Positions 21,526 through 31,569 of a DNA stretch of 64,000 nt are shown in pieces. Every line of letters starts with the position of its first letter. The stretch's first letter is position 1. The stretch is taken from the NCBI GenBank assembly GCA_963576475.1, contig OY754984.1:19803215-19867214 (forward strand). Reading direction: 5' to 3'. The position numbers and the translations under genes are program-made. The notes beneath the pieces are model-generated. The model was given only the letters and a program-made list of their open reading frames with translations, did no database searches and had not been told where the DNA came from. This DNA comes from Molanna angustata. Taxonomy: Eukaryota; Arthropoda; Insecta; Trichoptera; Molannidae.

Positions 21526-22110
21526 AGTTAACAAGTAGGTAACACAATCGATTACCTATAATACTCATTACTTTTTACTTAACTTTGTAGGTTACACAAT
21601 CGATTACCAGTAATACTCATTATCTTTTACTTTGTAGGTAAGACAACCAATTAATTACCTGTAATTCTTATTACCTTTTACTTTACTTTGTAGGCATTAC
21701 AATCGATTATCTGTAATACTCATTACCTTTTTCTTTACTTTGTAGGTAGCACAATCGATTACCAGTAATACTCATTACCTTTTACTTTGTGAGTAAGACA
21801 ATCAATTATTTACCTGTAATTCTTACTACCTTTTACTTTACATTGTAGGCATTACAGTCGATTATCTGTAATACTCATTACCTTTACATAAACTAAGTAG
21901 GTATCAAAATCGATTACCTGTAAATACTCATTACTTTTTACTAAACTAAGAAGGTAACACAATCTACTACTGCTAATACTCATTACCTTTTACTAAAATA
22001 AGTAGATAACACAATCGATTACCTGTAATACTCATTACCATTACCTTTTACTAAAATAAGTAAGTAATGCAATCGATCACCTGTAATTATCATTACATTT
22101 TAATACTCGC
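21526..22110. repeat. Degenerate minisatellite of about 57-60 bp units
   Basis: About ten diverged units carry GTAGGTAACACAATCGATTA, CCTGTAATACTCATTACC and TTTTACTTAACTTTG in order. Unit length varies because of small insertions. The ATCGAT core is retained in most units, sometimes as ATCAAT. The divergence is much higher than in the neighbouring 73-bp array, so this array is older. Confidence 0.75.
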
Positions 22111-22769
22111 ATAATATTCTATACACCATTATATTCGTAAATTCTTTATGTCCCCATATTTTGTATAAAAGCACTCAAACTAGACACGAGATTTATTTTA
22201 GTTATATAAAATTGGTGTGATTTACGACATCTCACCGGCTTTACGATAATGCGGGTTACAACCTCTGGTGTCATTTTGTACAGAGTAGGTATAAGGTACA
22301 CTAACGTCATTAACTTACTATGGACAATTGATTAATGTTTTCTAAATTTGTGGAAAATTGCGATATCACAATTTCTATCCTTAAGACGCTATTATTTTAT
22401 TTTAATTTTATTTATTTTATAGAATACAACAGGAAACGAGAAAAAAATATACAAATATACAATGATAATTGTTGTATTACCAATTATAGTATTCTCAAAT
22501 ATTTTACATATCATGTTTATATTTATACATATGTTTATATTTATTCATTTACCACTTTTTTCTTTGCAAATTATTTTTTTTTATTTATTTATTAAAACAG
22601 TAAAAATGCAAGTAAAAAAAAGAAAGAAAAGAAACTAAAAAGTCAACAAAACATAATATATAGTAACTTCCTCCTCTATTTTTTTATTCCTCATAACCTC
22701 ACCTAAATGGCTACGCCTGTCTTAAGGTGAGGCTATTCAGACAATACAATTATATACATGCACATATGC

Positions 22770-22802
<33 letters not shown>

Positions 22803-23215
22803 CATATATGCACATACATACGCACACATCAAAACAATAACACCATTAATATCAACCACATGATCAACAATAAACAAAAAATAACAATAATAACAGTATG
22901 AGAAAAAATATAATAATACACTTCCATATAAATAACATGAAAAATCAGAGTATTTAAAATATAGTTTGACAAGAAAATAAAACATAAAATACAACATATA
23001 GAAAAATAATATATTGACATCTTAAAAATAATAATATTTTCTTTATTTTATTTTATTTTTTTTTAAACTTTTTGTTTGTTCTTTATGCTTACTTTTCTTT
23101 CTGTTATTCTTTTTATTTTAATTTAGGTATACCTTATTTTTAAATGATGTATATATGTATTATATGGTTTGTGTTCATAAATAAAAACAATAGTAAATAT
23201 CAGTAATGTGCCAAA
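22111..23215. other. AT-rich stretch, no gene seen
   Basis: Contains a short hairpin CCTCACCT..AGGTGAGG at about 22694-22730 and a TA/CA microsatellite at 22765-22830. Small frames here are rich in Ile, Tyr, Phe and Leu, as expected from AT-rich non-coding DNA. No family is recognised. Confidence 0.45.
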
Positions 23216-23227
23216 ATAGTTCCCATA

Positions 23228-23433
23228 TTGTTAAAATATTACAGTTGGTTAGGTATGTATCTGACTGCTGATCCAAAGGTCCCGGGTTCGATTCCCGGTG
23301 GAGACACAGTTTTTTTTATCGTGTTTTCAGTCTGGATCTGTGAGACGATTAATATCGCAAGTCTCCAGAATGTGACAATTTGTTATTGGGTGCGTGTTAA
23401 ATTAATATTTGACATAGTACCTGATAATTGTCC
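23228..23433 (+). mobile_element. tRNA-derived SINE (family D), copy 1
   Basis: The head contains AGTTGGTTAGGTATG (A-box-like) and CCCGGGTTCGATTCCCGG, a perfect B box within a strong T-arm hairpin. The body reads CAGTCTGGATCTGTGAGAC, AAGTCTCCAGAATGTG and GGGTGCGTGTTAAATTAAT. The same body occurs reversed and split at 34395-34488 and 35198-35235. The tail was the target of the LINE inserted at 23453. Confidence 0.65.
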
Positions 23434-23452
23434 GAGAAGTAATTTAAAATAA

Positions 23453-24276
23453 CATACATACATACCATCACGCTATTTCCCTATTTGAGGTAGGCAGAGA
23501 GAACCGAACGCCAGACTCCTCTCTCTTGATATACATTCCTCGCTTCATTCACGTCCATACATCGTCTCATGCACGCTCTTCTATTATTCTTACTTCTAAC
23601 ATCACCATCTTTCAAAATCCCATTTATGTGATCGTGCCAACTTTTTCTTGGCCGACCTCTACTTTTCGTTCCTCTTTTATCAGCCTTGTATACTTTTTTT
23701 GTCAGACGTTCATCACTTATTCTTTCTATGTGGCCGAACCACCTTAGGGCTTTTATTTTCATCTTACTTACGATATTTCTTTCAATCATACATTCTCGTC
23801 TAATATCCTCATTTCTTATTCTATCATACATCGTTTTACCACACATTCGTCTTAGTGACCTCATTTCAACCGCGTTAATTCTACTTTCATGCGTCTTCTG
23901 CCATGTCCATGTCTCACTAGCACACATTAGAGTCGGTGCGACGATACCATTGTGTACCGCGAGCTTTGCTTGCCTCCAAATAATTGGGTCAGCCATTACC
24001 GGTCTTAATACACCATTCACTCTATTACCAGCCGTTACTCTCCTTTCAATATCTTTTTCCAATATTCCATCACGCTGAAACATGCTTCCTAAGTATAAAT
24101 ATTCATCCACTTGTTCTAATTGTACATTCTCCACTCGTATCTCGCATTTTGTTCGTCTTTCGCTCTTCTCAAATACCATCACTTTAGATTTAGTTGCATT
24201 CATTCTCAATCCATTTTGCATGCATCCATCGAATACTATTTTAACCAAACATTCCAAGTCTTCCACGCTTTCAGCT
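23453..24276 (-). mobile_element. 5'-truncated LINE (RTE-like) with 19-bp target duplication
   Basis: The insertion lies between two copies of GAGAAGTAATTTAAAATAA (23434-23452 and 24277-24295), the expected product of target-primed reverse transcription. The 3' end (low coordinate) reads GTGATGGTATG followed by TATG repeats. The body encodes the C-terminal third of an endonuclease/RT protein. The target was the tail of SINE family D. Confidence 0.85.
23481..24276 (-). pseudogene. LINE RT C-terminal region
   Basis: An uninterrupted 261-codon frame covers the region after the RT catalytic core of an RTE-like or related endonuclease LINE. Its landmarks are NATKSKVMVF, VDEYLYLGSMF, VAPTLMCASETW, MRSLRRMCGK, RWFGHIERI and GRPRKSWHDH, near residues 25, 54, 109, 133, 170 and 203. 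There is no YxDD core because the insertion was truncated at its 5' end. The frame enters directly from the target duplication and begins at a GTG, so no real start exists. It is a dead-on-arrival copy with little decay, so probably young. Confidence 0.8.
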
Positions 24277-24295
24277 GAGAAGTAATTTAAAATAA

Positions 24296-24769
24296 GATGA
24301 AATAAAATAAGATTTAATCAATAAATATATTTTTTGGCAATAAATAAAATTGTTGATAGGTACCACACCTAAGGGAAATAAAGTGGGAAATTAATCTCTA
24401 GCCGCCAATTTAATCCGACTAATAATAAATCTATATTGACATCTTCTCATATGAGATATGCATCTTGTGTAAAATGTGATAGAGAGAACTTGTGTTTTTA
24501 AAATGTCAATACCCACGACTTGGTAAAAAGGCACATCACATTCATAAAATGGCATTGAAGAATTATTAAGTTATTATAATAAATTATTAAAAAAAAAAAT
24601 TATAAAAATATTATTCATAAAAAAATTAATACTTTAGAGAATGGCTTGTTAGTGTGGAGTTTAGCGTTGGCCACAACCCACTCGTTTAATATATTTACTT
24701 TTTGTTATTCTCACGTGTAAAATAATGAAAAATAAATCATTTCATTACATATACATTTTACTCTTTTCT
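24296..24769. other. AT-rich stretch with a short inverted match to 29395-29450
   Basis: No gene seen. The words AAGGCACATCACATTCATAA and GAAGAATTATTAAG at about 24530-24575 recur reversed near 29400-29450. Both places flank family C repeats, so part of this sequence probably belongs to a longer repeat. Confidence 0.35.
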
Positions 24770-25020
24770 ATTACTGTTTTCGAGTGTCCCGTAAGAGCCG
24801 GGTAATCAAAAATACAACAGGCAACAATAACATCTCACATAGTTCAGCAATGAGGTTCACCACCCATTCTGAATGTAGTGCCTTTTTAGGTGAGACGAGA
24901 CTGGTGTGTGGGTATACACATATGTGTTGTGCTCCCTTTTATAAGGCAATGCACACCCGCACACCTTTCGCTGGTTACCACACATTGTGGGATATGCCGT
25001 GATGGTATGTATGTATGTAT
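24770..25020 (+). mobile_element. SINE-like repeat family C, copy 3
   Basis: In plus orientation it reads GAGTGTCCCGTAAGAGCC, CAACAGGCAACAATAAC, CAATGAGGTTCACCACCC, GAGACTGGTGTGTGGG, CACACCTTTCGCTGG and finally ATATGCCGTGATGGTATG followed by TATG repeats. It ends with the same GTGATGGTATGTATGTATG tail as the LINE at 23453. No reading frame. Confidence 0.7.
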
Positions 25021-25136
25021 ATATTTTCCTTATATCAGAACGACCATTTCGTCTTACTAGGCCCTGATCAACTAATACCAGTTGATAAGGGCCTTGTCAA
25101 CCGAAACGGTCTACCTGATAAAAGGAAAATATATAT
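25018..25136. mobile_element. Foldback element with GAAAC module
   Basis: The outer arms ATATATTTTCCTTATATCAG and CTGATAAAAGGAAAATATAT pair, and the inner parts AGGCCCTGATCAACTA and AGTTGATAAGGGCCT pair as well, giving an about 119-bp near-palindrome. The right half holds ACCAGTTGATAAGGGCCTT and CAACCGAAACGGTC, closely similar to 33405-33440. It adjoins the 3' end of the family C copy. Confidence 0.5.
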
Positions 25137-25354
25137 GTAGAACCATAGTCGATTTTGTTTAATTTAAAAATACCAAGAGCGAACTTGTGACACAACCAAA
25201 AATATTGCACTATTTTATGAAATCATAGTATTTTAAGTATAACAAAAACTCACCCTATATAAGTAATAGTCACAAATAATATCAATAGGAACTCGAACTT
25301 AGCTGTACGGAGGACTCAAACATTCATAGTATGGCTTACATTATAATAACAAAT

Positions 25355-25445
25355 ACTTTCTTGCACCCTGCGCAAGTGGCGAGTTTATTGCCATATGGCA
25401 ATTTCTTACAACTTACCAGTGTTTTCAGCTCAGAGAAGCAATTTT
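25355..25445 (-). mobile_element. LINE 3'-tail fragment (CR1-like)
   Basis: TTTATTGCCATATGGCAATT (a perfect TTGCCATATGGCAA palindrome) followed by TTACCAGTGTTTTCAGC matches the 3' ends of the CR1-like copies and the block at 6020-6110. It is a tail only, without coding sequence. Confidence 0.4.
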
Positions 25446-25571
25446 AAAGTGAAAAATTTATTTGATAAATTTAAATACGCCATGCCATGCACACAAATCG
25501 TCATGATGAAACTCATAATAAGCACTCGCTACATGATCCCTTAAAAATTGTGAAATCATAACGATCGTAAA

Positions 25572-25708
25572 GACTAAGCAAGGTGGTCTGATGACATCGA
25601 GAAATGTGCCGGAGGGAGATGGATGCAGTGTGCCCAAGACAGGGAGTTGTGGAGGATCAAGGGGGAGGCCTATGTACAAAAATGGGAAAAAATAGGCTGA
25701 AGAAGAAG
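25572..25708 (+). mobile_element. Very short 5'-truncated RTE-like LINE with 12-bp target duplication
   Basis: The insertion is flanked by AACGATCGTAAA on both sides (25560-25571 and 25709-25720). It encodes only the last about 40 residues of the RTE-like protein (WSDDIEKCAGG, MQCAQDRELWR, KGEAYVQKWEK), then a stop and a GAAGAAGAAG tail. The same tail peptide is found at 42440-42570 and 44851-44970. It is a clean example of extreme 5' truncation. Confidence 0.85.
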
Positions 25709-25744
25709 AACGATCGTAAACGACAGAAAATACTTGCACTAGTG

Positions 25745-26110
25745 TTAGAAATATATTTATAGGTAATACAGTTAGAGTATGGTAGGGAGGTTATAACATT
25801 TTATGTAACAACAACAACACTATAATTACATACTTATGTTGTTTCTATACACTGCTTTTAATGGCTGCCCTGAATAAAACAACACTTGACAATTTGCATA
25901 TTAATTTTAACTCACATGTTGAATGCCATTTAATATACTAAAATACAAAAGCTTCAATGGCCGAGAAAATATCTGCACATGTGAGACCGGCATCATTAAT
26001 ATGAAATTAATGGAAATTTTACAGAAAAAAATCAAATGAATTGAAAGATGTAAAGGATATATGTTTTTGAAATATAATTGTGTTTATTTTTTAAGTGTAA
26101 GAACAACTAC
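25745..26110. other. AT-rich stretch, nothing recognised
   Basis: Between the short LINE insertion and the hAT-type element there is ordinary AT-rich sequence with no long frame and no repeat shared with the rest of the window that I could find. Confidence 0.4.
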
Positions 26111-26119
26111 ACTCAGAAT

Positions 26120-27644
26120 CAGTGGCGGCCGAAGACCAAAAATGTTAGAGGGGCTCATTTTTTTCTTGAAAGGAAATTCGCATTTATAAGGTGTCAGAAA
26201 ACACTTGTGAACGAAATATTGACAGAATGATGATAAACACTGACCATGCATATGTATGAAAGTAATATTTTGTCACTTCTAGTATTTATTTGAGATAATG
26301 AGATGATTGGCCGTGGAGGCCCTAAGTTTTTTATATCACACGATCGTCGTAATTAAGAGAACGCGAAAGTAAATTTTGTACACTATTCCAAAGAGTATAT
26401 AATACCTTACGGATACTATTCATTGTGAACTATTGTCAAAAGTCAAAAATGTATCATTCAAAAATATGTAACTCGTCACTCTTGAACAACGACATCTAGC
26501 GTCAAAACGCTGAAGTTTTTAATGTCATGTTCATAAATGCACCCATACAAATTAATCGTTTCCACCAAACAGGAGTATGTAGTATAGTTGTTGGTACTTC
26601 AGTTTTATTCACTTATTAGAGATATTTTTATTTTTTTGTTTATGTTTGCCTTTAACATTAAACTCTACAAAAACTATAGTAAACAGTTCAAATGGGTAAT
26701 GTGTAATTTATAATGTTACTGTTCAATATTTCTTTGCTCTCCTTTATAATTTTGGGTTTGTTACTTATTTGAATATTTATGTTAATTTCACTAAACTTAT
26801 CTAGATAATTTTTTTCTTCATATAATTTTTGTTATCTTCTTTTGTTATCTACATTTTATATTCTTATGTCCTAAACTTACCTAAGAAATATTATATTATT
26901 CTTAATATTTTTTTCTAAATAATAACCAATCCCTTACTTAAACACGTATTTATTTATGTTTTTTACTATATATTTTTATGTGTTATGAAATTACTGAAGA
27001 AGAAATAAAAACTTATAAGAATTATTCATATTAAATATCCTTATTTGGCATTGAATTATCAATGGTAATTTCTCAATCGATATTCTGTACAGTTTAAAAA
27101 AAACATTTTCAGGTATCAAATACCTAATATTCACTATACAGATACTTTTATGATAATTTTTACGTAGACTTATGTATTTTTGAATTTCTTATCCTTTTTC
27201 CTAGTCGTCATTTTTTAAATATTTAATAAATTAGATATTTATACAGCGTCCTATAACTGCTAGTGCCTACGGATAGCATAATATAATTTTACCCTTTCGT
27301 CTAGAATTCGTCTGCTGGTAAATAATGAACACACCTAGGAACGTGCCCGAGAGCTCCATACATTTGGTATTAAATTGTAGTGTGGCATGTACATCAATTC
27401 TATGACTTTCTATACAGTTCTTCGGGCACAAGTACATTGTGCCCGCGGAACGAAATTTTTCATATAATCTCGCTGTATGAAACATACTATCGCAGATATT
27501 GTATTACAACCGTAAGGTGGAAACATATTTATTTGAAAAAAAATAATGAATTTACAGGATTTAATAGCATATATTTGTGGAATATTTCGAACAAAATTTT
27601 TGGGAGGGCTGAGCCCGGGAGCCCCTTCGGAGGAGCCGCCACTG
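26120..27644. mobile_element. hAT-type transposon, non-autonomous, 1525 bp
   Basis: Both ends carry CAGTGGCGGC in inverted orientation (26120-26129 and 27635-27644). They are flanked by a perfect 8-bp direct duplication CTCAGAAT (26112-26119 and 27645-27652), the length made by hAT transposases. Similarity between the ends is patchy further in. No transposase frame is visible in the 1.5 kb; the interior is AT-rich with only short frames. It was presumably moved by a hAT transposase encoded elsewhere. The intact target duplication suggests limited age, although the inner part may be decayed. Confidence 0.85.
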
Positions 27645-27839
27645 CTCAGAATGGTTTTGTGTACCGTGCTTGCACGGTGTACAATGCTTTCTTTAATACA
27701 CTTGACATCTCTACGAGATCTCTCAGTGCGTTCAGGACAGCTGCCTCCTTCTATCTTTTCTAGTACTTATATTTAATCCGCTGTCTTATTTCAGTGTTTA
27801 TTTTTATTACGTTCTAATAAATTAATTATGAAATATTTG

Positions 27840-27960
27840 TAAATTTTTGTAATCAACTGCTAGCTGCGGAAGGCAGAGAGGACTGGAGGCGACTAGTTCT
27901 GTCCATTAGCGGCCCCATAGATCACGACCCTCAGCATTGAGGAAACAAAGAAGAAGAAGA
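27840..27960 (+). pseudogene. LINE C-terminal fragment (last about 25 codons)
   Basis: The plus strand reads AEGREDWRRLV, LSISGP and DHDPQH followed by a stop and GAAGAAGAAG. A W-R-L-V/C block followed by HDPQH and stop is a common end of insect endonuclease LINE proteins (family knowledge). It differs from the other LINE ends in the window, so another subfamily is present. No clear target duplication was seen. Confidence 0.5.
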
Positions 27961-28478
27961 TTAATTGTTGTTGTATATATTTTATTTAGATGTAAAAAAA
28001 ATACAATTTCTTACGTCTAGTATAAACTAAAATAAAAAAAACAAGAAATCAACATCGGATGACTATATGAACACCCAAAAAGACACGTACCTATCAATAA
28101 CAATAAAACACAAAATAAAAACAAAAGGAAAACACACTACCACACCAGAAGACATCAAACAACATGAAAAAAAAAACAATAATATAATAATGTAGTATCA
28201 AAACAAGCATAACAGATATTATAGAATCTTAGAACATAATATATAAACAATAGAAACACACGATATTAACTCCATGCATTATCCTATAGAATAATGCATG
28301 GAGTTTTCACTGGTCCACTAATAAAGCAATGTACATTGTCTAACTTATAAATTGTGTAGTTTGTATAACTCTCTATCAAGCAATAATTAAAGTAAATATA
28401 ATATAACTTCTAGAATGGGTACATGAAGAAGAAGTATTCAATTTTTTGTAAATATCTATTATTATCTTTTTGGGTGTC
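27961..28478. other. A-rich stretch with one 15-bp perfect hairpin
   Basis: The plus strand is strongly A-rich. At 28268-28305 AACTCCATGCATTAT pairs perfectly with ATAATGCATGGAGTT across a loop of about 7-8 bases. No gene is seen. The hairpin could be the remains of a palindromic MITE. Confidence 0.5.
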
Positions 28479-28479
28479 C

Positions 28480-29335
28480 CATTTATGAGCCATGTAATCG
28501 AAAATACAAGAGGCAAAATAACATCTCACATAGTTCAGCAATGAGGTTCACCATCACACATTCTGAATGTAGTGTTTCGGGTGTCTCGTAAGAGCCGGGT
28601 AATAGAAAATACAACAGGCAACAATAACATCTCACATAGTTCAGCAATGAGGTTCACCATCACACATTCTGAATGTAGTGTTTCGGGTGTCTCGTAAGAG
28701 CCGGGTAATAGAAAATACAACAGGCAACAATAACATCTCACATAGTTCAGCAATGAGGTTCACCATCACACATTCTGAATGTAGTGTTTCGGGTGTCTCG
28801 TAAGAGCCGGGTAATAGAAAATACAACAGGCAACAATAACATCTCACATAGTTCAGCAATGAGGTTCACCATCACACATTCTGAATGTAGTGTTTCGGGT
28901 GTCTCGTAAGAGCCGGGTAATAGAAAATACAACAGGCAACAATAACATCTCACATAGTTCAGCAATGAGGTTCACCATCACACATTCTGAATGTAGTGTT
29001 TCGGGTGTCCCGTAAGTGCCGGGTAATAGAAAATACAACAGGCAACAATAACATCTCACATAGTTCAGCAATGAGGTTCACCACCCATTCTGAATGTAAG
29101 TGCCAGGTAATAGAAAATACAACAGGCAACAATAACATCTCACATAGTTCAGCAATGAGGTTCACCATCACACATTCTGAATGTAGTGTTTCGGGTGTCC
29201 CGTAAGAGCCGGGTAATAGAAAATACAACAGGCAACAATGACATCTCACATAGTTCAGCAATGAGGTTCACCACCCATTCTGAATGTAGTGCCTTTCTAT
29301 GTGAGATGTTATTGTTGCCTGTTGTATTAAATTTT
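28480..29335 (+). repeat. 106-bp tandem array derived from family C
   Basis: About eight units contain GTGTTTCGGGTGTCTCG, TAAGAGCCGGGTAATAG, AACAGGCAACAATAAC, CAATGAGGTTCACC and ATCACACATTCTGAATG. The inner units repeat every 106 bp with no visible difference, while those at both ends are diverged. The unit corresponds to the 5' 106 bp of the SINE-like family C seen once at 24780-24885. One unit (about 29088-29180) lacks the start, and the array closes with a short inverted piece (29297-29330, CTATGTGAGATGTTATTG). Minus-strand frames repeating every 106 bp are artefacts. Confidence 0.85.
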
Positions 29336-29657
29336 GTATCGAAAATTTTCAGCATTTTCATGAAATGTTTTTATTATATTGTTTTTTATTTAAATGTCTT
29401 ATAATAAAAACTCGATAATTCTTCATTTTATGAAAGTGATGTGCCTTTATAGCAATTCGAAATTAAAATATATTAATTAAATTTTCCTGATCTTTGCGTG
29501 ACTTTGAAACATTTGACATTTAAAAAAAATGAGAAGCACTGACCAGATATCCATCAAAATCTAATGGGGTCTAAGCGAGTATTAGATATACAAATTTGCA
29601 AAATTTGAAAAGAATCGAATGAATACTATAGCCTATAATCGATAAAGTAGAATAAAC

Positions 29658-29845
29658 ACGCCGTACATAGCACACAGCACATACACACAAATTGTACATT
29701 GCGATGATACTTTCAGAATACAATCTCAGCATGATACTAGTTGATGACCTACCATTGAAAAAAAACCTTAATTATGGCGAATTCATAACTCCCCACTATA
29801 CCTATCCCCTTGGGGTAGTGAGGAGTAAAAATATACATTTACAAA
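29658..29845 (+). repeat. Dispersed repeat family A, copy 2
   Basis: It matches 1-175 in order: GCCGTACATAGCACACAG, ACTTTCAGAATACAATCTC, AGCATGATACTAGTTGATGA, CATAACTCCCCACTATA and TGAGGAGTAAAA. It has an extra GTAGTGAGG region and several substitutions. No terminal repeats were recognised. Confidence 0.6.
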
Positions 29846-30034
29846 GTAAGGGCATTATAGAGAAGCCACTATGTTGACTCCATGAATTTTAATATATGTA
29901 AAGTATAATATTTAGAAAAAAAAACAAATCATGTAAAAGAAAAAATAAAGAAAAAAAATGTACAACAAATTATACATAAATTAAAGAAAAGAAAAGAATA
30001 TATAAAAATAGAAAGAGATAATATTTGTACTAGA

Positions 30035-30303
30035 CAGTAGCGGAATTGCTTATAGAAGTCGAAAGTCTTGGCTTGCCTATGAATATTATGTTGAGAAATT
30101 TAAGATAATACAACAATAAAAATTAAACCGTATGTAGATATGATGCTTGACAGGGCCACAAATGTAAATATTATATTGGCTTATGATTTTAAAATATTTT
30201 CATGGTCACTCAAATGAACAACGATTAAAAAACATTAAATTTTCGACATTTCCCAATTTTCTTTCAGGGTTTGCATAGTCCGAAGGTTCTAGGCACGCCC
30301 CTG
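30035..30303. mobile_element. Small hAT-like MITE, 269 bp
   Basis: The left end is CAGTAGCGGAATT and the right end, read inverted, is CAGGGGCGTGCCTAG, a typical hAT-style terminus. The flanks GTACTAGA (30027-30034) and GTACTACA (30304-30311) agree at seven of eight positions, as expected for an 8-bp duplication with one later change. No coding capacity. Confidence 0.55.
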
Positions 30304-30374
30304 GTACTACAGAGTTTAATGTTGCCAAATATGATTTGGTTACACCATTTAATTTTAGGATTAATATTTATAGA

Positions 30375-30522
30375 ATGAATATGTCCTTTCCTCAAACATT
30401 TCCTAAAATAAACATTAATGCTTGTGCTATATGTGAACAAAATCAATCGTTTTGAACGATTCGAACTCGCGACAGCTGGATTACTAACCCAGTGCGTTAA
30501 CCGCTTTGCCACCAGCCATTGA
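30375..30522 (-). mobile_element. tRNA-derived SINE (family E), copy 2
   Basis: On the minus strand a tRNA-like head (30448-30522) reads GGCAAAGCGGTTAACGC, CTGGGTTAGTAATCCAG and CGCGAGTTCGAATCG. The shared body AGCACAAGCATT, TTTATTTTAGG and ACATATTCATT follows at lower coordinates. It matches 3137-3310 in the same order. The acceptor stem no longer pairs, so this is not a functional tRNA gene. Confidence 0.65.
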
Positions 30523-30939
30523 ATAATATTATAAAATTTCTTTCTTTAATATATATTCTGTTTTATTTTATTCTTCAGTAGGTTTTATGGGTAATTGTTT
30601 TAATTGTTCACTGAATATCGATAACTTTGCTGTTGTTGTTCAGATATTTTCTACCCACATAATAATAATTCTAGATTGCTAATTCAATTACTTGAGTGCT
30701 ATTATATATTTGAGCTGTGGTGGAAATGTAAAGGTTTTTCATTTTAAAAATACTCTGGGGTAAAGGTACCAATATTGATTGATCTTCATGCGGATGTATT
30801 CAATTACAAACTTTACATGGGTTAATTATTATTTCACTCAAACATATTTTTGTTATGCCGCATTTAATTTGAGCTACGATACTCAATTATTTTTGTTATT
30901 ACGCATTAATTTCTTGACTATGCTAACGTCTGTTATCTG

Positions 30940-31362
30940 GATGCTAACGAAGAACTCCTTAATAAACTTGGACGATTGCAAAATGTTTGTATACGCTTTA
31001 TTTACAATCTTAGAAAATTTGATCATGTTTCCACTTACCGAAATCTTCTTCGCTGGCCTAAGATACGTCAACGTCGTAATATTCATTTACTTTCTCTACT
31101 GTATAATTTAATTAACAACACAAATTCACCACAATATCTCAAGAATAAGGTTATTTTCTTGTAAAATCACGGTCAACCTCTTCGATCTGCTGAACGTACC
31201 ACACTAGCTATTCCCATTAATTCTACTGAATTTCTCAGTTCCTCTTTTGAAGTACAATCAGCAAGACTATGGAATACCTTAAGTAATGATACTACGACAT
31301 CTCAATCGATTCAACTTTTTAAAAAGAAACTAAAGCTGTTTTACCTGTCTAATAATTCTTAA
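30940..31362 (+). pseudogene. CR1-like LINE C-terminal region
   Basis: The frame reads DANEELLNKLGRLQNVCIRF, then FDHVSTYRNL, RWPKIRQRRNIH, PQYLKN, PLRSAERTTLAIP, SARLWNTLS and LFKKKLK. This is the region after the RT core in CR1/Jockey-type LINE proteins. One in-frame stop (TAA at 31162-31164) breaks it. The same region is intact at 49946-50374 on the other strand. A 3' untranslated part and hairpin follow to about 31562. The copy is truncated at 5' and decayed. Confidence 0.75.
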
Positions 31363-31564
31363 CTGACACCCCATATCCATCCTCTCTCCCCTCTCTCAAC
31401 ATCTATTTCCTTCCTTCCTTTGTTGCTGTCAATTTACTCTTAATATTCTTTTCATTTGTTATAAATTTAATGTACATACCAATTTACTATTTATGACCTC
31501 ACCTTGCTTTGGTTGGTCGGAAGCAATTGCCTTGTGGCAATAATAATAATAATAATAATCAGGT
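31363..31564 (+). mobile_element. 3' end of the CR1-like LINE with (AAT)n tail
   Basis: After the stop codon come a CT-rich stretch, then GGTTGGTCGGAAGCAATTGC and CTTGTGGCAA with a TTGCC/GGCAA hairpin, and an (AAT)n tail at about 31536-31560. The hairpin-plus-tail arrangement is shared with the copies at 48185 and 49676 and is the likely RT recognition end. Confidence 0.65.
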
Positions 31565-31569
31565 ATTTA

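Noticed and set aside
22335..23020. Several hydrophobic frames resembling membrane proteins
   Set aside because: Phe, Ile, Tyr and Leu richness is what AT-rich non-coding DNA yields; no conserved motif.
23228..23310. tRNA gene because of the strong CCCGGGTTCGATTCCCGG T-arm
   Set aside because: No matching acceptor or anticodon stem could be closed, and the downstream body repeats at 34395-35235, so it is a SINE head.
28480..29335. Series of 72-codon frames spaced by 106 bp on the minus strand
   Set aside because: Each is the same repeat unit read again; no start context or domain. Repeat artefact.
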